A stretch of DNA of 64,000 nt, from NCBI GenBank assembly GCA_020541285.1, contig CP047043.1:930001-994000 (forward strand), in the 5' to 3' direction. Source of the DNA: Candidatus Gillettellia adelgis (lineage in GTDB: Bacteria > Pseudomonadota > Gammaproteobacteria > Enterobacterales > Enterobacteriaceae). This document shows positions 13,272-23,868 of the stretch, piece by piece (within the stretch, counting starts at the first letter, position 1; every line of letters starts with the position of its first letter). The notes beneath the pieces are model-generated. The model was given only the letters and a program-made list of their open reading frames with translations, searched no databases and was not told the origin of the DNA. The position numbers were made by a program, and so were the translations under genes.

Positions 13272-14186
13272 TTAATATAAAACCTGTAAGCAATGACATA
13301 GCGAGGCATCCATTGGCGCCTCTACAGACATTATTTCGGAAGTAGCTGGATGCTTAAAGCGCAGTGATGCCGCATGCAAAAAAAGACGCGTAAGCCCGGT
13401 ACTAAGAAGTTGCTGATTAAACGCGTAATCACCATAGCGATCATCAAAAGCAATTGGATGTCCAGCATGTAACGCATGCACGCGAATTTGATGAGTACGT
13501 CCAGTGATCGGACGGGCTTTAACTAACGTAGCAACCTTATAACACGCTTTTACTGTAAAATGAGTTTCTGCAGATTTACCTGTATTGCTAACCTGCACGA
13601 TACGCTCATGACTCCTTTGAGTTTGTTTTAGCAATGGTGCTGTTATACTTCTGCAATGGGACGGCCATTGACCGCGGACCAAGGCTAGATAGTCTTTTTG
13701 TATTGTATGCATCCGGAGTTGCTCATGCAGACACCTGAGTGCTGTGCGTTTTTTGGCGATTAATAGTACACCAGAAGTATTACGATCTAAACGATGAACG
13801 AGTTCTAAAAAATGAGCTGCCGGCCGTAGCGCACGGAGCGCTTCAATAACACCAAAACTCAGACCACTACCACCATGCACTGCTATGCCAGATGGTTTAT
13901 TAAGGATTAACAGGTGCTCGTCTTCGTACACGATGGCATTGCCTAGCAACACTACTATATCTAGTTTTGCGGATGCCGTTATTACTTTTCGCTCAGCTAA
14001 TCGAACAAACGGCACCCACACTAGATCGCCCGCAGATACCCTAAAATTTGTCTTAATGCGCTTTTTATTTATGCGTATTTTACCTGTTCGCACCATGCGA
14101 TAAATCATGCTTTTCGGCACACCCTTTAGGTGAGTAAATAAAAAATTATCAACCCTCTGACCGGCTGCATCATTAGAAATTATCAT
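13272..14186 (-). CDS. rluC: 23S rRNA pseudouridine(955/2504/2580) synthase
   Basis: RluA-family pseudouridine synthase; the E. coli enzyme modifies U955, U2504 and U2580 of 23S rRNA, close to the peptidyl-transferase centre. The N-terminal S4-like RNA-binding domain (GQRVDNFLFTHLKGVPKSMIYRMVRTGKIRINKKR) is followed by the catalytic domain with the family motif HRLDRNTSG, whose Asp is the catalytic residue. The later signatures RPITGRTHQIRVHA and HPIAFDDRYGD are also present. It is 304 residues against 319 in E. coli; about 12 N-terminal residues seem lost because the upstream frame has a stop and no earlier start codon. It is divergent from rne as in E. coli, which supports both assignments. 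Confidence 0.94.
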   Translation of the reverse strand: MIISNDAAGQRVDNFLFTHLKGVPKSMIYRMVRTGKIRINKKRIKTNFRVSAGDLVWVPFVRLAERKVITASAKLDIVVLLGNAIVYEDEHLLILNKPSGIAVHGGSGLSFGVIEALRALRPAAHFLELVHRLDRNTSGVLLIAKKRTALRCLHEQLRMHTIQKDYLALVRGQWPSHCRSITAPLLKQTQRSHERIVQVSNTGKSAETHFTVKACYKVATLVKARPITGRTHQIRVHALHAGHPIAFDDRYGDYAFNQQLLSTGLTRLFLHAASLRFKHPATSEIMSVEAPMDASLCHCLQVLY

Positions 14187-14369
14187 GATTTGTACTACCA
14201 GATTTTAGCCTTGATGATAAGGCATTCTAAATAAAGTAAGATAATAGCGCTATATTTTTCTATGCTGAACTGTATTTGATAAAACAAATGAAACTTTATA
14301 CTAGCACAAGGAGTAAAGTATACCGATCGAAACACCTATAATTTTACCCTCACTATTAGACAGTCACTT

Positions 14370-14378
14370 TGCTATACT
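14370..14378 (+). promoter_or_regulatory. possible rne extended -10 promoter
   Basis: TGCTATACT reads as an extended -10 element (TGn followed by TATACT at 14373-14378). No good -35 hexamer is present, which is common with extended -10 promoters. A start near 14385 would give an rne leader of about 372 nt, similar to E. coli. In DNA this AT-rich, -10-like hexamers occur by chance, so the support comes mainly from position. Confidence 0.4.
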
Positions 14379-14384
14379 AGCATC

Positions 14385-14419
14385 AGCAGTAGGATACTTT
14401 AGCGTATTTCTGCACTGCT
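14385..14419 (+). promoter_or_regulatory. stem-loop at predicted 5' end of rne leader
   Basis: AGCAGT (14385-14390) pairs with ACTGCT (14414-14419), and the inner GATAC (14393-14397) pairs with GTATT (14404-14408) across a six-base loop, with a small internal bulge. It would sit at the very 5' end of the rne transcript. A 5'-terminal hairpin could protect the message or take part in feedback control by RNase E; that role is inference. Confidence 0.35.
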
Positions 14420-14756
14420 CCTAATTATATAAGAGGATAAAATTATAAATTTTCTGATTGCGAAAAATACAGAAACAGCATAAGACATAATGCATAATCA
14501 TATAATTATCAAGCTGTGATCGTAACTTAGATAGCACATATACTGAGTCGTTTTAACGGAAAACAGAAGCGCTTTCTTTCAGTACAAGTACCGCCTTCAC
14601 AAAGTAACATGGATTTACCAAAAATAATTTATCCTTATATAACTATAATCGTGATGTTAACGACTTTATAAAAACTTGGAAGCCTCGATTTAATATTGCT
14701 ATATGATAATTTTACCGAAGCTTTATCGCTAATATAAAAATAATGAGTAAGTTAAG

Positions 14757-17436
14757 ATGAAAAGAATGTTAATTAACGCAACTCAAAAAGAAGAATTGCG
14801 TGTTGCTCTTGTAGATGGACAACGCCTGTACAATTTAGATATTGAAAGCCATGGTTATGCACAAAAAAAAGCGAACATTTACAAAGGGAAAATCACCCGT
14901 CTTGAACCAAGTCTTGAAGCAGCGTTTGTAGATTATGGTGCCGAAAGGCATGGTTTTCTTGCACTAAAGGAAGTTGCTCAAGAATATTTTTCTAATAACT
15001 ATGCTCCCCATGATCGCCTGAATATTAAAAATGCATTGCATGAAGGCCAAGAAGTGATTGTGCAGGTAGATAAAGAAGAGCGCGGTAAAAAAGGTGCTGC
15101 TTTAACTACTTTTGTCAGCCTCGCAGGTAGTTATCTAGTTTTAATGCCGAATAACCCACTGGCCGGTGGTATTTCTCGTCGTATTGAAGGTAACGACCGA
15201 ACTGAACTAAAAGAGGTTTTGTCCTCTTTGCAACTACCAGATGGCATGAGTTTAATCGTTCGAACTGCCGGTGCTGGTAAATCTATTAATACGCTACAAT
15301 GGGATCTCTCTTTTCGCTTGAAACACTGGGAAAGCATCAAGAAAGCCGCTGCAAGCCGTGCTGCACCATTCTTAATTCATCAAGAACAAAACGTGATTGT
15401 ACGCGCATTCCGCGATTACCTTCGCCAAGATATCGGAGAAATCTTAATAGATAATCCTAAAATTCTTAATCTAGCTAAAGAACACATTATATCACTAGGT
15501 CGCTCGGATTTTATAAGCAAAATAAAATTATATAACGGTGAAATTCCTCTTTTCAGTCACTACCAGATCGAATCACAAATTGAGTCAGCCTTTCAACGCA
15601 AAGTACGTTTACCTTCTGGTGGTTCGATCGTTATTGACAGTACTGAAGCGCTAACTGCTATCGATATTAATTCTGCGCGTGCCACCCGTGGGGGAGACCT
15701 CGAGGAAACCGCATTTAATACTAATGTGGAAGCAGCAGATGAAATTGCACGTCAGTTACGACTACGCGACCTTAGTGGATTGATTGTTATTGACTTTTAT
15801 TGATATGACACCGATTCGCCATCAGCGTGATGTTGAAAACCGCCTACGCGATGCCGTGTGTCAAGATCGTGCGCGCATTCAAATTAGTCGAATTTCCCGT
15901 TTTGGATTGCTTGAGATGTCGCGTCAACGTCTTAGTCCGTCTTTGGGTGAGTCTACTCATCACGTTTGTCCTCGCTGTAACGGTACTGGCACCATTCGTG
16001 ATAACGAATCTCTAGCACTGTCTATCTTACGATTAATTGAAGAAGCAGCACTAAAGGAAAATACCAAAGAAGTACACGCCATTGTACCTGTACAAGTTGC
16101 TTCTTATTTATTAAACGAAAAACGCGATACAATCAGTGCGATTGAAAAATGTCAAGCCGGTGTAAAAGCGATTATTGTGCCACATGATCAAATGCAAACA
16201 CCAAATTACTCAATATTACGCGTCCGAAAAGGTGAAGCACCAGCTACCCTGAGCTACTTACTACCCAAATTATATGAAGAAAACATAATACAGTCGATAG
16301 AAGATACATCAACAGAATGCAAACAACCAGAACAGGCACATTTAGCTACCTTAACATTGCCTCCTGACAATACCGCTGCGCCTATCGAAGAACCTCTGAT
16401 TACCAAATCTTTAGACACTATCTCTATCGCTAAGCCTAGCCTATTAAGTGTCTTCATTAATAATTTAAAAGCGTTTCTTACCATTAAAGAAAAACCTGCG
16501 ATGATTACAGATCAACTGACTGAAGTTTCACGGGAAAACAGTAACCATAATAATCTTAATCCACAGTACAACTGGAGTCGGACTTGCGATCAAAAAAATT
16601 CCCTTGACAACTGTGATACACCAAAAGATTACAAATCTCCTTATGATCGCCGTAATCAGTCGAAAAATATACCAGTGGTCGAAGAACCTACGCATTATAA
16701 TATTTCTGATACCCCTTCTTGTGTTCCATCACAAGAACTGCGTGCACAACGCATAGAATATCAGTATTCCCGCAATGCAATAAAAGACAGGGAAAATGTT
16801 TCTTTTGACCACACTAAAACAACGGATACATATCCGTGGAAAAACATACAGCACTGCCAGTATCGTCATCTAAATCAGAAATTCCGACAACTATCCTATG
16901 AAAAAAAATTAAATGACGCAGAGGAAGAACAAACAGTACTAAAAAAATTGATTATTAATAATCAAAAAACTGCACAGATGAGTTCAGACGAGAAGAACCA
17001 ATTATTACTCATACCTCTAGCTTCTAAAGAACAAAATAATGCAGAGGCCAATAACAGTAAAAATAATACATATAGAATACCACGTCGTTCACGACGCTCA
17101 CCACGCCACTTACGTGTTAGTGGGCAAAATCGGAGGCGTTATCGTAATGAACGTTACTTACTGCAATCTCCTACGTCATTAGTGAGTGGTGTAACGTCTC
17201 AAGAAGCACTGTTAAACGAAGTTTCAACGAACACTTCCCCTACGAAGTCCGAACAAATAACCGAAGATAATAGTCAAATCAATGTAGATCAGATTACAAC
17301 AGATAACGTGCTACCATTAGCAGCCGATATGGAACCAGTTATTGATGTCACTCTTACGCCTAAGAGTATTAGACTTAACAAAACCATTATTGAGGATACC
17401 GATGCATCTATGAAAAAAAAACTCTTGTTACAATGA
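14757..17436 (+). pseudogene. rne: ribonuclease E, split by a +1 frameshift
   Basis: RNase E is the main mRNA-decay and RNA-processing endonuclease. The first frame (14757-15803) encodes the N-terminal part, with the S1 region ([19 protein letters not shown]) and both catalytic aspartates, matching E. coli D303 ([15 protein letters not shown]) and D346 (GLIVIDF). It then hits TGA. A second frame (15784-17436) continues at once with [37 protein letters not shown] and the zinc-link CPRCNGTG. The break is one surplus T in TTTT at 15795-15798. Joined, the protein would be 893 residues against 1061 in E. coli. A membrane-segment-like [14 protein letters not shown] at about residue 560 and the arginine-rich [19 protein letters not shown] are kept. 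The region that binds enolase and PNPase in E. coli appears missing. Long intact halves point to a recent lesion, a sequencing error or frame-restoring slippage. Confidence 0.9.
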
Positions 17437-17932
17437 TAACCACTACAGTTTTACCATTCAGTCTATAATATAAAAGTGCATGTCTCTAGATTAGCATTCA
17501 CCAGGAAAACCTTGGTTAATAAGTGAAGTTATTCAAAGAAAGCGATTTTAATCAACGCTATATCACTTATTTCTCTACAATAACCAGATGACATGACAAT
17601 GAAAATACATATAACTCTCTAAATATATTGCTAACGTCACTATAACTAGATATCTTTCGCTGGTTTAAATACCACAATAAAGCCAGCAAACAGCGTATAA
17701 ATCTTTGGTGCTCAACTTAGAAGAATAAGAAACCGAAATAGCCACGTAACAGTTGAACCAGTGATTTTTTTTGGCTATCAAATTGTAGTCAACTAATAAC
17801 TAAATTGGTTTTGTCTGATAACACCACTCATCAGAGTAGTTGGGATTATCAGACTCCGTGCTTATTAATTATATAACACTTAAAAACATTATTAGACGAC
17901 ATGTAATGTATCTTTTTAACCGTTTCCTCTAA

Positions 17933-17954
17933 ATATGCTCGTTATATGCTCGTT
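17933..17954. repeat. 11-bp tandem duplication
   Basis: ATATGCTCGTT occurs twice in direct succession. It is short and non-coding, most likely a replication slippage product. Confidence 0.7.
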
Positions 17955-19281
17955 ACGTCTCAAGTTATAGAAAGACAACAATCTAGTAAATCTCTATGCT
18001 TACGCTCAACAAGCACTTAGGTATATTACATACTGATTAGATGAATTAATATTATTATCTGAGAGACATTTACCTACTGTATTATACAGTGCGCTAATAA
18101 AACCACTAAAATCTAGGTGCATTATGTGTCTCTTGCTATTCACTCGAAGTTAGTAGATAACGATAGTACCTAGAATAACAGTATATTGTACAGAGAGTTT
18201 TATAACCCCTGGTTCTTTAAACTTACATTAAATCATCACATGTTATACATCATTTACATCAAGTACCGTTTAAAATTATGAATTACGTAACAATAATACG
18301 TATTTTATTTCTTTTTGTATCTCAATGATAAAAGAAAGCGTTTAACACTCTAATATCTAGAACTATCGAACGCTTTACTAGTATGAATCTGATCGCCGAT
18401 TAACTCATCACATAGATTCACTTAACCATATACATTGCGATAAACATACTACGTCTAATGACTACTAAATCGTTTATGATATTCCTAAAGATTTTTATCC
18501 GTTCTTGCGATATCGCTTAGAATTCAGCAAATAATTCTGCCAAATATTGTTAGCGGTATCTAACGATAAACATCAAAAACCTAACACCATAGTATCATTA
18601 AGGATTATATGTTAATTTTGTCAGATACTAAAAGCTTTGAATGCATTTAATAGTAAGGGCCTATTATTTTTTAGGATTTTTATCCTGCACTGCAAATGCA
18701 TGATATTTATTCCTGTATTATTCCAAGTGCGGTTGTTTCAAAATTAATAAAAACTATACGCCATACTTCATGCGATCAAAGTGTGCAGGGTTTTCATCCA
18801 CAGAGATAAGCTATAGACTCATGCTTGCAGATTAAACCCTCTTTTATAATAAAAAGCCAGGTAATTGACTGTGAATCTGGCTATTTAAAGTTAAAATTTA
18901 AAATAAATAATTTATTTATAAAAGTCGTAACAAAACTTAAAATAGGAATATTTCCAATAAAATGCTACTTACATTTTCTTTCAGCGAAGTATATATTTCT
19001 CATAATATACGCTACATACTCCAGCTTTCCGTTCATCCTCACTACTTATTCATATACACTACTATAAACCAACGTAGTTTATCTTTAAGATTTAGTTTTA
19101 ACTTATCGGAAGTACTATTTAAATCGCTCGCAAAATAACTGATCGCCCTGCTACCATCTTGGTGCCACTATACGATGATCAATATAACAGTCGTAATATT
19201 CAAAATTTGCACTTATTAAGTGATAATAATAAAAAACAGCAATAACCTAATCTTTAAGATCTTTAATCTTATTAAATCATG

Positions 19282-19290
19282 TGCTATTAT
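19282..19290 (+). promoter_or_regulatory. possible yobF-cspC promoter (extended -10)
   Basis: TGCTATTAT is an extended -10-like element about 110 bp before the yobF remnant and about 270 bp before cspC. A TTTAAT hexamer stands 17 bp upstream as a poor -35. A start near 19297 would leave a leader through yobF into cspC. Weak support in AT-rich DNA. Confidence 0.3.
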
Positions 19291-19398
19291 TAAACGTTTA
19301 AATATTTGCAATATGTCGATCGGTAATTAAAAATGGCTTGCCATCGCACGCAGAATATGTAATAACCATTATGAGTAAAACGAGGTGTAGTTCTGTAT

Positions 19399-19507
19399 AT
19401 GTATGGCATTTTCAGTAAAGAAGTTATGAGTAAAGACGTTAGCGTTGACTACCACTTCTTCTGCCGATCCTTATCTTAGTGCCTCAAGCAGTAACGACTC
19501 TAGTTTT
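19399..19507 (+). pseudogene. yobF: yobF remnant with +1 frameshift
   Basis: In E. coli the 47-residue heat-shock-responsive protein YobF is encoded just upstream of cspC in the same transcript. Here the frame from ATG 19399 reads MYGIFSKEVMSKDVSVDYHF, which matches YobF ([20 protein letters not shown]). It then leaves the frame and stops at 19477-19479. The next frame continues with SADPYLSASSSN from 19460, matching YobF SAEPYIGASCSN. One extra base near 19456-19462 therefore splits the gene, and the remainder towards cspC is no longer YobF-like. GAGGT at 19382-19386 could be its old ribosome-binding site. The recognition is from memory, but the two-frame match in the right place is convincing. 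Confidence 0.75.
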
Positions 19508-19557
19508 GTCTATGTAACGCCTACCGGCGCTTTAAACAATCCAAAGGAATATCCAAG

Positions 19558-19767
19558 ATGGCAAAGATTAAAGGTCAAGTTAAGTGGTTCAACGAATCTA
19601 AAGGTTTTGGTTTTATCACTCCATCAGATGGTAGCAAAGATGTTTTTGTTCATTTCTCTGCAATTCAAGGAAATGGTTTTAAAACTCTAGCTGAAGGTCA
19701 AAGCGTAGAATTTGAAATCCAAGATGGACAAAAAGGCCCATCAGCAATAAATGTTATTGCGATATAA
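19558..19767 (+). CDS. cspC: cold-shock-like protein CspC
   Basis: Small single-domain nucleic-acid-binding protein of the cold-shock family. In E. coli, CspC is constitutive, melts RNA secondary structure and stabilises stress mRNAs such as rpoS. The 69 residues match the family length. RNP1 (KGFGFI) and RNP2 (DVFVHF) are present, and the start [16 protein letters not shown] and the end [14 protein letters not shown] identify it as CspC rather than CspE or CspA. AAAGGA at 19543-19548 is an ideal ribosome-binding site. It lies behind the yobF remnant and is followed directly by a strong terminator, so it forms a short transcription unit. It is much better conserved than the surrounding DNA. 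Confidence 0.97.
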   Translation: MAKIKGQVKWFNESKGFGFITPSDGSKDVFVHFSAIQGNGFKTLAEGQSVEFEIQDGQKGPSAINVIAI

Positions 19768-19781
19768 TTAACGTAAGCGAT

Positions 19782-19812
19782 AAAAGCCCGTATTATTAAT
19801 ATACGGGCTTTT
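19782..19812 (+). terminator. intrinsic terminator of cspC
   Basis: Perfect 12-bp stem AAAAGCCCGTAT / ATACGGGCTTTT with a seven-base loop, 14 bp after the cspC stop codon. The A-rich 5' arm and T-rich 3' arm make it a plausible bidirectional Rho-independent terminator. It is the clearest terminator in the window. Confidence 0.92.
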
Positions 19813-21546
19813 GTTATATACTACTTTAAAAATTAATGCTAAACCGCTATACTTCTATGCCGTTAAAGAACACAATGTTCTTGTGCAAAAGAATTAGCCT
19901 TAAGCTAATTATCATACATTCCGCCATCTCTTTATAAAAAGATAGTTCACGGAACGCTAATCTAGATACTTCTAATGTAAATTCAGTAATGGATAATTTA
20001 TTTATTGGAGTCTATTATAAGACTTTAAAAACCCAGAAACTATTTCAGGTCAGTAACCAAGTTACTACTATACTATATGATAGTATAGCTAATATTTATA
20101 TAGTATTGTAAGCCATCCTCTTGAAACAATAAAACTCAACGACCCTTAAATAGTACAAGATATTCAAACGTCAAATAAATACTATACACAGAGCAGTCTT
20201 CAGTATACGCTGCTAACATTCTCTATTAGTCGCCCTTGTTTTAATGAAACGTCTCTATAAAATCTAGACCAAGTCTTACTTCAGTATTAGTCCTAAAGAT
20301 GTTAAGGGCATGTACTTTGTTAAAATTAAACAATATAATGACTATTAATGTCATAGTATAAACAGAAAACAATAATTTAATCACACAAAAGTCACCCACT
20401 AATTTAGTAGTAGTAATTTAAAAAATTAAAACAGTTTATTGTATTACTTTTCTATACTCGCAATTATTGAATAGCTTTCAACGTACTATGTATGCATCTA
20501 TGCGGCATAATATAATAAATAGCCTGACAAGGCAACGGAAATATTCAAACTTCCTTGTCTAAAAGTGCAACTATAAGCGCGCATGTGATCAAATATAAAT
20601 AGAGTTTTCTAAGAGTCTACACATAAAACGTACTATACTTGTTTAACGCTATGACTTTAATAGACTCAGATTACATACGAGTACATAAAATGCCTTAATA
20701 CAAAATACTTACAATCCAACAATCAGACACTGAGTATCATTTTATCTACACATTGCAGAAACACACCACTTACTAATTGTCTAACTGCGTAGTCTTTGCC
20801 AAAACAATTCATCATTAAGTGAGTGAGAAACTAATAGTACATCTGCTGCATCATTCTACGTATTATATAATATTTAATATTATATAATATTTTAATAGTC
20901 CAATAACTTTATCAAAATCCATATCTTGTATCTGTACTGTATAAATACAGCACAATAACATAATGGACACTCATTCATTGCAGACTAAAATACCACAGGA
21001 AGTCCAGAATACAAAACCTCTTATTTATTATCATACTTATCTGATATGAAAAACAATCTCGTATATAATTAGACACCTGTTGAAAATTTTCAAAGCAGAT
21101 ATCAGAAGCACTGACATCAAGTGGTGTATTATCAATGCGCTACATATCAATGATATAATTATTACTGTTGTTCGCTAACATTAAAATAATATATAGTAAA
21201 GTATCATTATGTATCATAATCAAAACAACTGACTCAATTACATAAAATCTATGCAATTCTTATTAATGCATATTCTCTCTATCATAGCATTAGTCAACTA
21301 GATAATATACCACATATATCTTCATCTTTATATTTCCCTAGAAACCTATCCCATTCCTGATAGATGAATTTCATCGGGTCATACATAAATATGAGTCTCA
21401 ACGACTACTTTACTGAGCCAAAATTTTTTTAAAATGTACCGTCTCTTTCGTAATATATTACTAAATCAAGCAAAAACTATCTTATAGGGTTCTATATACT
21501 ATAGACAACATTATTTTATCTCATTCAGGTTGGTTGTAGATACCTA
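19813..21546. other. gene-free desert
   Basis: This 1.7 kb stretch between cspC and gpmA shows no recognisable coding or RNA gene. Around 20860-20895 there is a near-palindromic direct repeat made of ATATTATATAATATTT, which may simply be low-complexity AT sequence. No terminator for the converging gpmA transcript was recognised. Confidence 0.5.
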
Positions 21547-22263
21547 TCAAACAGTAATTTCATTTATATTCTCTAAATAATAATGCTGGATTGGTTTAAA
21601 GTTTTCATCAAATTCATATACGAGTGGTATGCCGGTGGGGATATTTAGTTCAAGGATTTTATCCTCGTTCAAGTTGTCTAAGTATTTTACTAATGCACGC
21701 AAAGAATTTCCGTGAGCTACTATAATAATGCGTTCACCGCTCTTAATACGCGGCAAAATCTTTTCTTTCCAATAAGGGATAACACGATTCATAGTTAATG
21801 ATAAGCTTTCTGTGAGTGGCAGCTCTTGCTCAGTAAGCGCACTGTATCGTAAGTCATGACCTGGGTAGCGCTTATCAGCTTTAGTTAAAGTCGGAGGGAT
21901 TTCAGAAAAACTACGACGCCATTGCTTAACTTGAGCATCGCCATATTTCTTAGCTATTTCCGTCTTATTCAGACCTTGCAAAGCACCATAGTGACGCTCG
22001 TTTAGCTTCCAGGATTTTTCAATAGGCAACCATGCTTGATCTAGTTCGTCGAGAATATACCATAAAGTGTGGATTGCACGTTTAAGTACCGAAGTATAAG
22101 CAAAGTTAAAAAAAAACCTTTCTTTTTTTAAGAGCATACCTGATACTTTAGCTTCATTTCGACCCCGATCAGACAAATCAATGTCATTCCAACCAGTAAA
22201 GCGATTTTCCTTATTCCAATGGCTTTCACCATGACGCACAAGAACTAGACGAGTTATATACAT
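21547..22263 (-). CDS. gpmA: 2,3-bisphosphoglycerate-dependent phosphoglycerate mutase
   Basis: Interconverts 3-phosphoglycerate and 2-phosphoglycerate in glycolysis through a phosphohistidine. With ATG at 22263 the catalytic RHGES histidine falls at residue 11, as in E. coli, and AAGGA lies eight bases upstream. An in-frame GTG one codon earlier is less likely to be the start. [31 protein letters not shown] and the second active-site segment [15 protein letters not shown] are all present. The product is 238 residues against 250 in E. coli. The missing part is the mobile, low-complexity C-terminal tail, so activity is probably kept. The gene stands alone, about 570 bp from divergent pgl; the two loci are also near each other in E. 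coli. Confidence 0.96.
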   Translation of the reverse strand: MYITRLVLVRHGESHWNKENRFTGWNDIDLSDRGRNEAKVSGMLLKKERFFFNFAYTSVLKRAIHTLWYILDELDQAWLPIEKSWKLNERHYGALQGLNKTEIAKKYGDAQVKQWRRSFSEIPPTLTKADKRYPGHDLRYSALTEQELPLTESLSLTMNRVIPYWKEKILPRIKSGERIIIVAHGNSLRALVKYLDNLNEDKILELNIPTGIPLVYEFDENFKPIQHYYLENINEITV

Positions 22264-22832
22264 CACTTAATTCCTTTATAATTTTATTATTCAATAATAA
22301 TATAAACTGCTACATTCCTATTGCCTAGACCTAGGTAATAAATAATATGACATGACACCTAGATTGTCATCATAAAATCATTTGTATTATAACAAAAAGC
22401 TATATCAATATAACAGAAAACGCCAAACAAGAAATACGGCTGCGCTTTGCCTAGTTATCTTGAATATATAAAAAAGTAAACACATTACTTTAAATATAGC
22501 GAACAAAACACAGTTTTTCATTATCATAGCGACTGCTATTTAAGTTATATTTAATAACTATTAAAAAGAATATAACAATTTAAAGCAGCAGCATATACTA
22601 TATTAGTGACATGATTCATTTCAGTAAAATTAGAGAATTACGAGCATAAATTATTGTATTTATTTTAAAAGTTAATCCACGTGCAACAATCCTCGTGTAA
22701 TTGCTATGCTTTATTTTACACGATGCCGTATCTAAACGATCTATAACTACATATATCTATTGAATAGACTCTTAATTACAATAAGCTGATACACTGAAAA
22801 TCGTTCATCTTCTATATTGACCAGGAGAATAA
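22264..22832. other. divergent gpmA/pgl intergenic region
   Basis: A 569 bp AT-rich stretch that must hold the promoters of gpmA (minus) and pgl (plus). No convincing -35/-10 pair, operator or leftover gene was recognised. In E. coli, several genes separate these two loci. Confidence 0.45.
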
Positions 22833-23828
22833 ATGCAGCAAATTGTTTATGTTGCCAGCCCAGACAGCCAACAAATCCACGTCTGGAAACTTCATGATAC
22901 TGGTGTGCTAGTACTACTGCAAACCATTAATGTTCCAGGACAAGTACAACCAATGAGTATTAGCCCGAATAAAAGATATCTATATGTTGGTGTACGTCCT
23001 GTATGTAATATTATTAACTATCGCATCCGCGGAGATGGCACCCTATACCAAGCTAGTATCGCGCCGCTAACAGGTAGTCCAAGTTATATCTCCACGGATT
23101 TACTAGGACGCTATCTATTTTCTGCGTCTTACAGTGATCACTGCATTAGTGTAAATAAAATTAGATATGATGGTCTAGTGACAAAACCTATCCAAAAGAT
23201 CACCAGTCTTATGACACCGCATTCTGTGAATGTTGATCTGACCAATCAACTCCTGCTAGTGCCTTGCTTAAAGGAAGACTGCATTCGTTTGTTCAACCTT
23301 AGTTTAGACGGCTACTTAACACCACATACATTGCAATTTATAAGCACTGCCTCTGGTTCTGGTCCACGACACATGGCCTTCTATCCCACTGGTCACTATG
23401 CTTACTGTGTGAACGAATTAGACGGTACGGTAGATGTATTCATGCTCTCAAACAATCAAGGAAAACTCTGCTTAATTCAAACACTAGATATCATGCCTGA
23501 AGGATTCACGAATACAAGGTGGGCATCAGATATCCATATCATGCCAAATGGCCGATTCCTATACACCAGCGAGCGCACTGCTAGCATCTTAACGATCTTT
23601 AAAATTTCTGATAGTGGAAGCAGGTTATCAGTAGTGGGCTATCATGCAACTGAAGAGCAGCCGCGTGGTTTTAACATCGACCATAGTGGGCACTTTTTGA
23701 TTTCTTCCGGCCAGAAGACTGACTATATCACAATATATAAGATTAATCAAAGTAATGGAACACTAAGTACATTAGCGCGTTATCCAGTAGGAAAAAAACC
23801 GATGTGGATTAGTGTATTGACACTTTAA
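22833..23828 (+). CDS. pgl: 6-phosphogluconolactonase
   Basis: Hydrolyses 6-phosphogluconolactone to 6-phosphogluconate, the second step of the oxidative pentose phosphate pathway. It belongs to the seven-bladed beta-propeller lactonase type (YbhE), not the NagB-like type. The product has 331 residues, the same as E. coli. Family stretches include the N-terminal [59 protein letters not shown], and the C-terminal [20 protein letters not shown] and [16 protein letters not shown] precedes the ATG. It is a single gene followed by a short GC-rich hairpin. Confidence 0.96.
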   Translation: MQQIVYVASPDSQQIHVWKLHDTGVLVLLQTINVPGQVQPMSISPNKRYLYVGVRPVCNIINYRIRGDGTLYQASIAPLTGSPSYISTDLLGRYLFSASYSDHCISVNKIRYDGLVTKPIQKITSLMTPHSVNVDLTNQLLLVPCLKEDCIRLFNLSLDGYLTPHTLQFISTASGSGPRHMAFYPTGHYAYCVNELDGTVDVFMLSNNQGKLCLIQTLDIMPEGFTNTRWASDIHIMPNGRFLYTSERTASILTIFKISDSGSRLSVVGYHATEEQPRGFNIDHSGHFLISSGQKTDYITIYKINQSNGTLSTLARYPVGKKPMWISVLTL

Positions 23829-23845
23829 CTTGCTAAAAAACATCA

Positions 23846-23868
23846 TTCGCGCGTGTTGAGTGCGCGAA
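23846..23868. terminator. GC-rich hairpin after pgl
   Basis: TTCGCGC and GCGCGAA form a perfect seven-base-pair stem with a nine-base loop, 17 bp after the pgl stop. It stands out in AT-rich DNA. No T-run follows on the plus strand, so it is a weak or Rho-assisted end at best; an A-run follows instead. Confidence 0.35.

Larger units (their letters stand above)
14187..14756. other. divergent rluC/rne intergenic region with rne leader
   Basis: This 570 bp region separates the divergent rluC and rne genes. It holds a possible extended -10 promoter (14370-14378) and a stem-loop (14385-14419) that would put the rne transcription start about 370 nt before the start codon. That is close to the roughly 360-nt leader of E. 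coli rne, which mediates autoregulation. The rest of the leader shows no structure that I could match to the known E. coli hairpins. Confidence 0.4.
17437..19398. other. gene-free desert
   Basis: This 2 kb stretch between rne and the yobF-cspC unit has no recognisable gene. There is an 11-bp tandem duplication (ATATGCTCGTT twice, 17933-17954). The frame at 18825-19067 looks like chance. A possible promoter for yobF-cspC lies near the right end (19282-19290). Confidence 0.5.

Noticed and set aside
17750-17775. GTTGAACCAGTG resembling a reverse-strand tRNA T-arm
   Set aside because: No acceptor, D or anticodon arms can be folded around it.
19445-19690. 81-residue frame overlapping the cspC start in another frame
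   Set aside because: Its beginning is the second half of the yobF remnant and the rest is an out-of-frame reading of cspC.
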